From positions 1-64,000 of the forward strand of contig NZ_JACMSF010000003.1 in NCBI RefSeq assembly GCF_014257025.1: a DNA stretch of 64,000 bases, read 5' to 3'. Of the stretch, positions 54,627 to 64,000 are shown one piece after another (within the stretch, counting starts at the first letter, position 1; every line of letters starts with the position of its first letter). Made by a program: the position numbers and the translations under genes. This DNA comes from Streptomyces cupreus. GTDB lineage: Bacteria > Actinomycetota > Actinomycetes > Streptomycetales > Streptomycetaceae. Below the pieces are notes generated by a model, which was not told the DNA's origin, made no database searches, and saw only the letters and a list, made by a program, of their open reading frames with translations.

Positions 54627-56435
54627 TTACTTCACGAACAGCCGGCGCGGGTCGACACCACCGATGACGTCGTCGTAGACGAAGCCGCCGAGGCCGGAGC
54701 CGGCGATCTGGGTCTGCTTGTAGTACGCCGTCGGGATGTTGGAGACGACGTCCTTGACGATGTACTCGTTGATGGCGTTCCACGCCTCGGCGGCCTTCAC
54801 CGGGTCGGTGATGGTGGACGCCTTGTCGATGTCGGCGTTGACCTTCGAGTCGTTGATGTGCGAGTAGTTCGAGGCGCCGTCCTGGATCTGGCGGCCGTCG
54901 TACAGCGGCGGGATGACGGTCGAGGCGCTCGGCCAGTCGGCACCCCACGCGGTGTGGAAGATGTCGAAGTTGTTCTTCACCCTGGAGACCTGGTCGTAGT
55001 AGGTCTCGGCCGGGATCTCCTGGCGCTGCACATCGAAGCCGGCCTTCTCCAGGCCCGCCGCCATGGCGGTGGAGTACTGCTGGCCCTCAGGGGTGTTGAT
55101 GTAGCCGAAGGTCAGCTTCATACCCGACTTGCCGGCCTTGTCCAGCAGTTCCTTGGCCTTGGCCGGGTCACCCGCGGGCTTCTTCTTCTTGCCGAAGGGG
55201 TCGAAGCTCGCGTCGTAGCCGGAGACGGTCGGGCTGATCAGACCGCCGGCGACCTCCATCGCGTCGGTGCCGCCGTAGGCACGCACGAACGGCGTGACGG
55301 GCAGGGCGTAGGCGATGGCCTCGCGGACCGTCTTGTCCTGCATCTCCTTCTGGGACAGGTTGATGTTCATCTGGCCCACGTACGGCTGGTAGCCGGAGAT
55401 CGTGCGGGACTTCATGGAGGCGTCACCGAGCACCTTGGACAGGTTGCCCGCGTCGACCTGGTTGCTGAAGCTGACCGCGGTGGCGTTGGTGCCGGAGTCG
55501 TCGAGGATGGCCTTGGTGGAGTCCTCGTACTGCTTGTTGAACTGGAAGTTGAACTGGTCGACGTACTGACGCCGGATCGGGTCGGTGTCCGCGGCCCAGT
55601 TGGTGTTCTTGACCAGCGTCATGGACTTGCCGGACTTGAACTCCTGGATCTTGTACGGACCGGCCGTCATCGGCTCCTTGTCGTACTTCTCCTTGGTGTC
55701 GTTCTTCTCCGAGACGATCGAGTAGCCCGCCATGGCCAGCGCGTACGGCAGGTCCGGCTTGGCCGACTTGAACTTGAAGACGATCGTTTTGTCGTCCGGG
55801 GTCTCAAGGACGGTGTCCGGCAGGTGCTTGCCCTTGTACGGGCCGTCCTTGAGCAGCGACCGGTACTCGGCGCCCGGGGTGTCGGCCATCCACTGCTGGA
55901 TGTAGGTCGGGCCGTTGGAGATGAACGGCGCGAAGAGCCGCTCGAAGGTGTGGCGGATGTCGGCGGAGGTGATCGCGGAGCCGTCGGCCCACTTGATCCC
56001 GTCCTTCAGCGTGTACTTCCAGGTCTTGCCGCCGTCCGTGGTGGTACCGGAGTCGGTGGCCAGGTCGCCGACGACCTCGTGCTCCTTGCCGTCGTCGCTG
56101 GTGGCCTTGTAGCCGGTGAGTCCTCTGTGGATCAGCTGCGACAGGGCCATCTCGTCGGAGACGTAGATCTGGCCGGGGTCCAGGTGCGCGAAGCTGTCGC
56201 GCTGGAGCACGGTGATCGTGCCGCCCGGCTTGGCGCCTGCGACCTCTTCGGCGGGGCCGGTCGAGGCCTTGGCGTCACCGAACTCGATGCCTGCCTGCTG
56301 CCGTTCGGCGTTCTCCTTGTCCTGCTTGTCGTTTCCGGTGCCTTCACTGCCGCCCTCGCTGCAGCCGGTGAGCACAAGAGCTCCCGCCGCGAGCAGGGAG
56401 ATCGCGGCGTACGCGTGGCGTCCACCCTTACCCAT
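54627..56435 (-). CDS. bldKB: Oligopeptide-binding lipoprotein BldKB
   Basis: Encodes 602 residues from ATG at 56435 (GTG at 56438 possible). Signal MGKGGRHAYAAISLLAAGAL then VLTGCSE with lipid-modified Cys at 25. SBP family 5: GGTITVLQRDSFAHLDPGQI, KTWKYTLKDGIKWADGSAIT, MTAGPYKIQEFKSGKSMTLV. BldKB is the extracellular receptor of the BldK importer, which takes up oligopeptides including a signal upstream in the bld cascade. Assigned by synteny with typA and by operon order. Confidence 0.92.
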   Translation of the reverse strand: MGKGGRHAYAAISLLAAGALVLTGCSEGGSEGTGNDKQDKENAERQQAGIEFGDAKASTGPAEEVAGAKPGGTITVLQRDSFAHLDPGQIYVSDEMALSQLIHRGLTGYKATSDDGKEHEVVGDLATDSGTTTDGGKTWKYTLKDGIKWADGSAITSADIRHTFERLFAPFISNGPTYIQQWMADTPGAEYRSLLKDGPYKGKHLPDTVLETPDDKTIVFKFKSAKPDLPYALAMAGYSIVSEKNDTKEKYDKEPMTAGPYKIQEFKSGKSMTLVKNTNWAADTDPIRRQYVDQFNFQFNKQYEDSTKAILDDSGTNATAVSFSNQVDAGNLSKVLGDASMKSRTISGYQPYVGQMNINLSQKEMQDKTVREAIAYALPVTPFVRAYGGTDAMEVAGGLISPTVSGYDASFDPFGKKKKPAGDPAKAKELLDKAGKSGMKLTFGYINTPEGQQYSTAMAAGLEKAGFDVQRQEIPAETYYDQVSRVKNNFDIFHTAWGADWPSASTVIPPLYDGRQIQDGASNYSHINDSKVNADIDKASTITDPVKAAEAWNAINEYIVKDVVSNIPTAYYKQTQIAGSGLGGFVYDDVIGGVDPRRLFVK

Positions 56436-56544
56436 CACTCAATTCCCACCCATCTGTGTGTTCACCAGTGCCGATGAAGTGCTGTCCGCCGACGGATCGT
56501 GTCGTCGGGCGGAGGTCGGGCGAGGACGCCCCTCAAATATCCGG

Positions 56545-57579
56545 TCAGCGGGCCGTCTTGGGATCGAAGGCGTCCCGGACCGAGTCCCCGAGCAGGTTGA
56601 AGGCCACGATGAAGACGATCATCGAGATGCCCGGGAAGAACATGTAGGTGATGTCGTTCTGCATGACGAGCTCGGTCGCCGCCTTGGAGAACATCTGGCC
56701 CCAGTCCGGGGTCGGTTCGACCAGGCCCACGCCCAGGAAGGACAGGCCCGCCTCGGCGGTCACGAAGTTCGGCAGCATGTAGGTGGCCTGCACCAGGATC
56801 GGTGTGACCACGTTGGGCAGGATCTCCTTGCGGATGATGCGGCCCGGTGGCGCTCCGCTCACCTTGGCGGCCTCGATGAACTCCCGTTCCCGCAGGGCCA
56901 GTGCGGTGCCGCGCAGGATGCGCGCGAGGCTCATCCAGCCGAGGACCCACATCACCGAGATCAGCGCGACCACCCGGACATAGACCGGGGTCTCGTCCCG
57001 TGGACTGACGAACAGGGAGACCACGACGGGCATGCTCGCGATGAAGAAGAGCTGGGAGGGGATGGCGAGCAGGAAGTCGATCACGCGGCTGATCACATAG
57101 TCCGTCTTGCCGCCGAGGTAGCCGGCCGCGACCCCGAGGACGATGCCGGTCAGCACGGTGGCGAGGGTCACCGCCAGCGAGATGCCGAGGGAGTTGCGGA
57201 TGCCGTAGAGCAGCTTGGTGAAGACGTCGTAGCCGTTGCCCGGTTCGAGGCCGAACCAGAACTCGCCGCTGATACCGCCGTTGGGCTGCACCGGCACACC
57301 CGCGCTGTCGAACAGTTCCGGGCGCTCGTCGGCGTAGACCGTGTACGGGGTCTTGCCGTACAGCTTGGCGATCAGCGGGGCGAGCAGTCCGATCAAGAAG
57401 AAGAAGATGACGACGTAGGCCGAGATCACGCCGGTGCGGTCGCGTTTGAAGCGGATCCACATCAGCTGGCCGGGCGACCGGCCGATGAGTTTCTCGTCCT
57501 CGGGCTTCGTCTTCGGCTCTGGTTCGCCGTCGACGACGACCGAACTCCCGCCGCCCTCGATGTCGATGGGACTTGTCAC
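56545..57579 (-). CDS. bldKA: Oligopeptide ABC permease BldKA (OppC type)
   Basis: Encodes 344 residues from GTG at 57579 (MTSPIDIEGGGSSVVVDGEP). Cytoplasmic acidic N-terminus, RSPGQLMWIRFKRDRTGVIS, first helix, outer loop YGKTPYTVYADERPELFDSA, EAA loop EFIEAAKVSGAPPGRIIRKE, C-terminus LGDSVRDAFDPKTAR. First gene of the bldK operon; the 109-bp gap to bldKB has no hairpin I could detect. A 650-bp leader region with a nested small ORF lies upstream. Confidence 0.92.
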   Translation of the reverse strand: MTSPIDIEGGGSSVVVDGEPEPKTKPEDEKLIGRSPGQLMWIRFKRDRTGVISAYVVIFFFLIGLLAPLIAKLYGKTPYTVYADERPELFDSAGVPVQPNGGISGEFWFGLEPGNGYDVFTKLLYGIRNSLGISLAVTLATVLTGIVLGVAAGYLGGKTDYVISRVIDFLLAIPSQLFFIASMPVVVSLFVSPRDETPVYVRVVALISVMWVLGWMSLARILRGTALALREREFIEAAKVSGAPPGRIIRKEILPNVVTPILVQATYMLPNFVTAEAGLSFLGVGLVEPTPDWGQMFSKAATELVMQNDITYMFFPGISMIVFIVAFNLLGDSVRDAFDPKTAR

Positions 57580-57745
57580 AGTTCGTCCGTTTCACAGGTG
57601 TGGGTGTGCCGAACCCACGACCGGCGCAGGGTGTGCGCGGTCGCGGATCGGATCATGAAGAAACGTCGGGGCACCCCGGGGCATGCGGGAAATCCGCAGC
57701 CGGACGCGCGTAGTTGAACGGCGGTCTCGTCCGCCGGTCAGCGCC

Positions 57746-57874
57746 TCAGCGGCAACTGCCCCGCGCGGAACGTGGATCGACGACAACGGACGGCATGACC
57801 CACCTGGTGCGCATGACACCGCACATGGGTTCCTCCTCGTGACTCAACGCGTTCACCGACAGGAGGGGGTTCAT
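57746..57874 (-). CDS. Small ORF in bldKA leader, two nested starts
   Basis: ATG at 57874 lies 6 bases after GGAGG and reads MNPLLSVNALSHEEEPMCGV, then MRTRWVMPSVVVDPRSARGS and CR (42 residues). A second in-frame ATG at 57826 has GAGGAGG upstream and gives 26 residues starting MCGVMRTRWV. It stops 166 bp before bldKA. Two good ribosome sites argue for translation. No family is recognised; it could be a leader peptide or a small protein. Confidence 0.45.
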   Translation of the reverse strand: MNPLLSVNALSHEEEPMCGVMRTRWVMPSVVVDPRSARGSCR

Positions 57875-58170
57875 GTCTTTCCTCCGACACCCCTGACGGA
57901 GGGTCAGACACCCCCTGGTGCTCGTGAGTCGGCGCTGTCCCCACAGCGCGAGACCCATTGACCCGAGCGCTACGCGGCTAACTATCTGCCATGCGCCAAG
58001 TACCGACCACTGTCTTTAAATCTCAATTCAGTCACAGCTGGCGCGTAGACCTTCCAAAATCTGGACAAAGCGTTCGCTCCGAGAAGGCCGCGAAACGGAC
58101 GTGTTACATGGCTATCGGGCGAGGATCTCCGCAATCCGGACACTGAGGGGTCGAAAAACCGGTTGCAAAA

Positions 58171-58205
58171 AGCCCGGATCCCCTCACCATGAGGGGATCC
58201 GGGCT
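58171..58205 (-). terminator. Terminator of typA
   Basis: A perfect 15-bp stem (58171-58185 with 58191-58205), 5-base loop. On the minus strand it is followed by TTTTT, making a textbook intrinsic terminator 25 bp after typA. Confidence 0.93.
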
Positions 58206-58229
58206 CAAGTGCCGGTGCTACACGCCGAC

Positions 58230-60137
<1,908 letters not shown>

Positions 60138-60274
60138 ATTGCGGCGTTCTCCCGGAGTGTGAGGACGGCCTGCGCGTACATCTGTGTTACGCGGGCCCTG
60201 CCGGGCTTGACATGCCACGGCCTCACCCCATGGTACGGGGCCGCGGGTACTGGGGCGCGCCGGGCTGCATCGGT

Positions 60275-60316
60275 GCAGCTGGGGAGGGCTTTATGGGCCC
60301 TGGAACCCCCAGCTGC
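60275..60316 (-). terminator. Hairpin after orphan SBP gene
   Basis: A 10-bp outer stem (60275-60284 with 60307-60316) with an inner AGGGC/GCCCT pairing. It lies 14 bp after the minus-strand SBP stop and upstream of typA. Confidence 0.65.
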
Positions 60317-60330
60317 GCGACTGCCTGCGG

Positions 60331-62466
60331 CTACGGCTTGTTCGACGGCCCGGCCGCCGGCTTCGCCCCCTTCTTCAGGAAGCCCATGTCCTCGTAGACC
60401 GGGGTCTGGAAGCCGAAGGCGCCCACGTTGGCCAGGTTCGTCTTCGCCGCTGTCAGCTGGGGGCGCTGGTAGAGGGGGATCGAGCCGGCCGCGGCCCAGA
60501 TTCTTGAGTCCGCCTTGCGGATGAGGCTCTTCGTTTCGCCCTCGTTCAGCGTGGAGACGGCTTGGTCGAAGAGCTGGTCGACCTGGTCCGTGCCCACCCG
60601 CGTGTAGTTCTGCTCAACGTTCAGGGAGCCGTCGGCGGCCGGGACCGGCTTGGCGTAGATCGGGCGGGCGTCGGTGGCGGGGAAGGCGGAGGCCGGCCAG
60701 GAGTACAGGGCCAGGTCGTACTCGCCGGAGGCGATGTGGTCCTTGAAGTAGCTCTCGTCCGTGACCTTGGACAGCTCCGTGCGGATGCCGACCCGGTCCA
60801 GCATGCGCCGGATGCGTTCCGCGACCGTCCGCAGGGTCTCCGAGCCGGGGCCGGAGGGGAGCACGAAGCGGAGCGTCAGCGCCTTGCCGTCCTTGGCCAG
60901 CGCCCCGGGCGCGGCGCCCGCGGGAGCCGCCGTGCCCTTCGGGGCGTACGCGCCCGGCGCCCCGCCCTGCTTCAGGTCGTGCCGCTTCTGCTCCCGGTCC
61001 GCCTCGGCCGGCGCCTTTTCGTCGCCGACGATGTACGTGCCGTCGTCGCCCTCCGCCTCCTTCTCGCCCTTCTTCTCGGCGTCCTTCTTGCCCTCGGCCC
61101 CGGCCGCCTTCTCGCCCTTCTCCTGCTTCACCGGGCCACCGGGCACCCATCCGGCGTCCGCGAGCAGCGCCTGCGCCTCCGCGGTGTCCTGGCCGCCGAG
61201 CGCGCCGCTGTTGTCGGCGTAGGCGGCCTGTCCGGCGAGCGCCAGATGGCTGCCGACGGGCTCGACGGGCAGCCCCAGGGGCTTGAGGACGACGCTGGCG
61301 AGCTCCTTGCGGTCCAGTGCCCGGGCCACCGCCCGGCGGACCCGTTCGTCGGCGAGCGGGCCGTCGGCGCCGTTGAGGGCGAGCTGGGTGAAGGCGGGCT
61401 CCAGCGAGCGGCGGATCTCGAAGCCGCGCAGGGCCTCGGCGGCGGTCGCCTCGCCGCCGGGGCCGGCCAGGGGCGTCGCGCCCTGGAGGGGGGTGCTCGT
61501 GCCCTTGCCGCCGGCGCGGGAGGCGAGGCCGATCCGGCGGACCGTCTCGGGGTCGATCTCGGCCAGGTCGAGCGTCCCGGCAGCCAGCGCCTCGGCCCGC
61601 TCGTCGCGGGGGACCGCGCGCAGCACGATCTCGTTCAGCTTGGCCGGGCTGCCCCACCAGCGCGGATTGGGGGCGAGGGTGATCTCGTCGTCCTTGCGGT
61701 CGACCTGCTTCACGGCGAAGGGCCCGGCGGTGACCTTGAGCTTGCGGCGTGCGCCGTCGTTGAAGGCGTCCGGGGTGCCCATGACGTCCTTCGGGTACAG
61801 CGGCGAGAACAGTGCGCGCCAGTCGGCGTAGGGCCGGCCGAAGGTGACCTTGACCTCCAGGTCGTTGGCGCCGCGCTCGATCCGCTCGATCCGGTCGTAG
61901 CCGGCGTTGCGCGCGGTCCAGTACGCGGAGTCCTTGCCGGACAGCGCCCGCCACTGGGCGGCGAAGTCGGCGGCGCCGATCTCCCGGCCGTCGCTCCAGA
62001 CGGCCTGCTGGTTCAGCTTGTACAGCACGACCTGCTTGGGCTCGGTCTCGACGACCTTCGCGGACTCCAGATAGTCCGGGTTGATCTCCGGCCGCCCGTT
62101 GGCGTCGAGGCGGAACATGGACGGCAGCACTGCCTGGGCGACCCGGGTGGTGGTGGCGTCGGCGTCGGACTGGAAGGTGTTCAGGGTCTCCGGCACGGAG
62201 TCCACGGCCCAGCGCAGGGTGCCGCCGTCGGCGACCAGGGAACGGGCGGCGGGGGCGATGTCCTGCCCGGCGAGCGGCTTGCCCGCCGGATCCTCGGAGG
62301 CACAGCCGGCCAGCGCGAGCGCGCTGACGCTGAGGAAGACGACCGAGCGCAGCGCTCCGCGGGAAGGGCCGTGAGGGGCCGTCGGTCGCCTGCGGGCGCG
62401 TCGTGGCTGGTCGCGCAGTTCCCCGCGCCCCTTGGGGGCGCGGGGACCGACGCCGTCGTAGGACAT
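60331..62466 (-). CDS. Orphan solute-binding lipoprotein, SBP family 5
   Basis: Encodes 711 residues from ATG at 62466, 9 bases after GGAGG. Residues 9-30 (KGRGELRDQPRRARRRPT) are encoded by a dispersed Streptomyces repeat and form a long basic head before the hydrophobic core and lipobox (SVVFLSVSALALAGC, Cys55). Family-5 features: GGTLRWAVDSVPETLNTFQS, VVLYKLNQQAVWSDGREIG, VTAGPFAVKQVDRKDDEITL. An 80-residue Lys/Glu/Ala-rich insert at about 445-527 interrupts the C-terminal lobe. No permease or ATPase gene is adjacent, so it must use another importer (BldK lies 3 kb away) or act alone. Confidence 0.88.
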   Translation of the reverse strand: MSYDGVGPRAPKGRGELRDQPRRARRRPTAPHGPSRGALRSVVFLSVSALALAGCASEDPAGKPLAGQDIAPAARSLVADGGTLRWAVDSVPETLNTFQSDADATTTRVAQAVLPSMFRLDANGRPEINPDYLESAKVVETEPKQVVLYKLNQQAVWSDGREIGAADFAAQWRALSGKDSAYWTARNAGYDRIERIERGANDLEVKVTFGRPYADWRALFSPLYPKDVMGTPDAFNDGARRKLKVTAGPFAVKQVDRKDDEITLAPNPRWWGSPAKLNEIVLRAVPRDERAEALAAGTLDLAEIDPETVRRIGLASRAGGKGTSTPLQGATPLAGPGGEATAAEALRGFEIRRSLEPAFTQLALNGADGPLADERVRRAVARALDRKELASVVLKPLGLPVEPVGSHLALAGQAAYADNSGALGGQDTAEAQALLADAGWVPGGPVKQEKGEKAAGAEGKKDAEKKGEKEAEGDDGTYIVGDEKAPAEADREQKRHDLKQGGAPGAYAPKGTAAPAGAAPGALAKDGKALTLRFVLPSGPGSETLRTVAERIRRMLDRVGIRTELSKVTDESYFKDHIASGEYDLALYSWPASAFPATDARPIYAKPVPAADGSLNVEQNYTRVGTDQVDQLFDQAVSTLNEGETKSLIRKADSRIWAAAGSIPLYQRPQLTAAKTNLANVGAFGFQTPVYEDMGFLKKGAKPAAGPSNKP
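62385..62446 (-). repeat. Dispersed Streptomyces repeat within SBP 5' coding end
   Basis: Minus strand reads a perfect 11-bp hairpin (62421-62431 with 62435-62445) followed by GAACTGCGCGACCAGCCACG and ACGCGCCCGCAGGCG, which I recognise as a frequent intergenic element of Streptomyces. Related to 475-539. Here it lies inside the reading frame of the SBP gene. Confidence 0.6.
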
Positions 62467-62754
62467 CTCTGCTTACCTCCGGGAGCCGCGGGGCGTTATG
62501 ATCACTTTTGGCGGTATATGGAGCTGATCACATCTATGCGGCCACTGAAGAGGAAAGGGTTCGGCGACGGGCGGCGACACGGCGAGGGACGCCGGGAAGC
62601 TCACCCGTGCGGCGCAACGCACCGCGGGATGCACCGACGCGCCTCGGCCAATCGGTGCACGTCCCTTCACAGCGACAGGTGTGACGCGCAACACTCGCAG
62701 GCGCATGAACGTTGCCACCCACGGCCGCACGGCCGACGGAAGTGAGGTCACGTC
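62467..62754. other. Divergent region, SBP / succinate dehydrogenase side
   Basis: This 288-bp region contains two TGATCAC sequences near 62502 and 62532 flanking TTTTGGCGGTATATGGAGC, which might be a regulator site or promoter area for the SBP gene. No ORF with a ribosome site. AAGTGAGG lies before the ATG at 62755. Confidence 0.35.
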
Positions 62755-63045
62755 ATGTCCGTGCACGACGACCTGACGTCAGTCCAGCGGTGCCTCGACG
62801 ACCTGAACAGGTCGGTGAGCCGTCTGGAGCAGCAGCTCGGCAGCGGCGGTCTGGACATCCGCCGCGTCCGTACCGACTGCGATCACCTGCGCGAGAGCGT
62901 GGATCTGCTGCGCGCGGCGGCCTCCGCCCCCACGACGCAGAAGCGCCCCGATCTCGTCACGATCCCCGACACCCCGTACGACGACTCGCTCTGGATCGAC
63001 ACGGACGACGAGGGTCTCGGCGCCCGGGACCGGCGAGCCCCCTGA
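62755..63045 (+). CDS. Small coiled-coil protein
   Basis: Encodes 96 residues from ATG at 62755. Residues 3-60 are heptad-rich (VQRCLDDLNRSVSRLEQQLG; RVRTDCDHLRESVDLLRAAA) and the tail is acidic and Pro/Asp-rich. No membrane helix. It precedes the succinate dehydrogenase genes by 24 bp, so co-transcription is likely. I do not recognise a family; an assembly or regulatory role is only a guess. Confidence 0.72.
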   Translation: MSVHDDLTSVQRCLDDLNRSVSRLEQQLGSGGLDIRRVRTDCDHLRESVDLLRAAASAPTTQKRPDLVTIPDTPYDDSLWIDTDDEGLGARDRRAP

Positions 63046-63069
63046 ACCCAACCCGACCGGAGTCAACCC

Positions 63070-63891
63070 TTGGCCACTGGTACGGAACCCCATCTGAACA
63101 GCGGCGGTGTACGAACCGGTACGCGCGCCGCGATCACCGCCCCGCATCTGCGGACCGACCGATGGTGGCTGGCGCCCGCCGCCACCGCGGCCGGTCTGCT
63201 CGCGTTCATCGTCTACTCGACCTGGCGCGCGTTCGCCAACGCCGACTACTACGCGGCTCCGTATGTCTCGCCGTTCTACTCCCCCTGTCTCGCGGAGAAC
63301 TGCGAGCCGATGAAGAACGGACCCAACTGGGAGATCTTCGGCAGCTGGTGGAGCATCTCCCCCGCTGTACTGATCCTGATCTTCCCGCTCGGCTTCCGGC
63401 TGACCTGCTACTACTACCGCAAGGCCTACTACCGGGGCTTCTGGGCCTCCCCACCGGCCTGCGCGGTGGCCGAGCCGCACAAGAAGTACACCGGTGAGAC
63501 CCGCTTCCCGCTGATCCTCCAGAACATCCACCGGTACTTCTTCTACGCCGCGATCCCGGTGGCCGGAATCCTGACCTACGACACCGTGCTGGCGTTCCGC
63601 GACGAGCACTACGAGTGGGGCCACATGGGCCTCGGCACCCTGGTGTTCCTCGTCAACATCGTGCTGATCTGGGCGTACACGATCTCCTGCCACTCCTGCC
63701 GGCACATCGTCGGCGGCAAGCTCAAGCACTTCTCCAAGCACCCCGTGCGCTACCGGATGTGGCAGTGGGTCGGCAGGCTCAACGCCCGCCACATGCTGCT
63801 CGCCTGGACGTCGTTGGTGAGCGTGGCGCTCGCCGACTTCTACGTCTATCTCGTTGCGTCCGGTGCCTTCGACGATCCGAGGTTGTTCTGA
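63070..63891 (+). CDS. Succinate dehydrogenase/fumarate reductase membrane anchor, five helices
   Basis: Encodes 273 residues from TTG at 63070, 7 bases after GGAG. Five hydrophobic helices: WWLAPAATAAGLLAFIVYST, SWWSISPAVLILIFPLGFRL, YFFYAAIPVAGILTYDTVLA, LGTLVFLVNIVLIWAYTISC and HMLLAWTSLVSVALADFYVY. Cysteines in SPCLAENCEPM and SCHSCRH plus several His could bind heme or an Fe-S cluster. This matches the membrane subunit of the actinobacterial Sdh1-type complex rather than classical SdhC/SdhD. Its TGA overlaps the ATG of the flavoprotein gene (TGATG). Confidence 0.82.
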   Translation: MATGTEPHLNSGGVRTGTRAAITAPHLRTDRWWLAPAATAAGLLAFIVYSTWRAFANADYYAAPYVSPFYSPCLAENCEPMKNGPNWEIFGSWWSISPAVLILIFPLGFRLTCYYYRKAYYRGFWASPPACAVAEPHKKYTGETRFPLILQNIHRYFFYAAIPVAGILTYDTVLAFRDEHYEWGHMGLGTLVFLVNIVLIWAYTISCHSCRHIVGGKLKHFSKHPVRYRMWQWVGRLNARHMLLAWTSLVSVALADFYVYLVASGAFDDPRLF

Positions 63892-64000
63892 TGTCCGTGG
63901 TGGACCGGCAGGAGTGGGACGTCGTCGTGGTCGGCGCGGGCGGCGCGGGCCTGCGCGCCGCCATCGAGGCACGCGAGCGGGGCGCCCGTACGGCGGTGAT
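63891..64000 (+). CDS. sdhA: Succinate dehydrogenase flavoprotein subunit, 5' part only
   Basis: ATG at 63891 overlaps the preceding stop. The visible 36 residues read MSVVDRQEWDVVVVGAGGAG then LRAAIEARERGARTAV. The GAGGAG dinucleotide-binding motif followed by LRAAIEA is the FAD-binding start of SdhA/FrdA. The gene runs off the window edge. It oxidises succinate (or reduces fumarate) and passes electrons to the iron-sulfur and membrane subunits. Confidence 0.88.
   Translation, partial: MSVVDRQEWDVVVVGAGGAGLRAAIEARERGARTAV

Larger units (their letters stand above)
57580..58229. other. Long region between typA and bldKA
   Basis: This 650-bp region is the bldKA upstream region plus the typA terminator (58171-58205). 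The stretch 57960-58130 is AT-richer (for example TGTCTTTAAATCTCAATTCA) and is the likeliest place for the bldKA promoter, which would give a leader of about 400 bases. A minus-strand small ORF with two Shine-Dalgarno-preceded starts lies at 57746-57874. No consensus promoter could be fixed by eye. Confidence 0.5.

Noticed and set aside
57873..57896. Seven-codon plus-strand ORF with AGGAGGGGG ribosome site
   Set aside because: The ribosome site is good, but no plus-strand gene follows for control; typA and bldKA are both on the minus strand.

Overview
The window is high-GC actinobacterial chromosome, almost certainly Streptomyces. Supporting signs are strong third-position G/C bias, frequent GTG starts, mycothiol biosynthesis (mshB), BldK-type oligopeptide importers next to typA, a DivIVA-like protein, DUF3117, and many family-specific hypothetical proteins. 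It is core-region sequence: no tRNA, rRNA, CRISPR array, prophage or insertion sequence was found.

Layout. 1-8.7 kb: small membrane protein, ferritin-like protein, a DEAD-box RNA helicase with a long repetitive basic tail, alpha/beta hydrolase, NYN-domain protein, a 50-residue small protein, MarC family protein, PHP phosphoesterase, zinc-ribbon protein. 8.8-9.1 kb: remnant of an MFS transporter. 9.1-15.8 kb: SUFU-domain protein, CorA behind a leader containing a 15-codon ORF, a lipoprotein, an MgtE-type sensor protein without a channel domain overlapping a DUF1003 membrane protein, and Mrp/ApbC. 16.7-21.7 kb: tatB, HtrA-like protease, anti-sigma factor, ECF sigma factor and a divergent O-methyltransferase. 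This is the arrangement known in Mycobacterium tuberculosis as Rv1220c-sigE-rseA-htrA-tatB. 21.8-30.5 kb: DUF3117, enoyl-CoA hydratase, tag, DivIVA-like protein, a FolP2-type dihydropteroate synthase homologue, LOG protein, dapE, a lysozyme-like membrane protein, a secreted protein, dapC and fdxA. 30.6-38.7 kb: GNAT and SirB1-type proteins, a peptidoglycan-binding membrane protein, mshB, small membrane proteins, S9 peptidase.

38.8-57.6 kb is the most unusual part: three complete five-gene oligopeptide ABC transporter operons side by side. The first (minus strand) has the order SBP-permease-permease-ATPase-ATPase, plus a 48-codon ORF. The other two have the BldK order permease-SBP-permease-ATPase-ATPase and lie tail to tail as an inverted duplication. 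Their facing last genes share a 209-bp block with a single mismatch, between flanks that differ at synonymous sites; this suggests gene conversion. The copy next to typA is in the position of the classical bldKA-E operon. It is preceded by a 650-bp region with a nested small ORF.

58-64 kb: typA, an orphan family-5 solute-binding lipoprotein whose N-terminus is encoded by a dispersed Streptomyces repeat, a coiled-coil protein, and the start of a succinate dehydrogenase operon (membrane anchor, then the flavoprotein cut by the window edge).

Themes are envelope stress and secretion (ECF sigma, HtrA, TatB), magnesium homeostasis (CorA, MgtE-like), lysine/DAP synthesis (dapE, dapC), and peptide uptake linked to morphological development (BldK). 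Functions are assigned from visible motifs and remembered family knowledge only; no database search was run.
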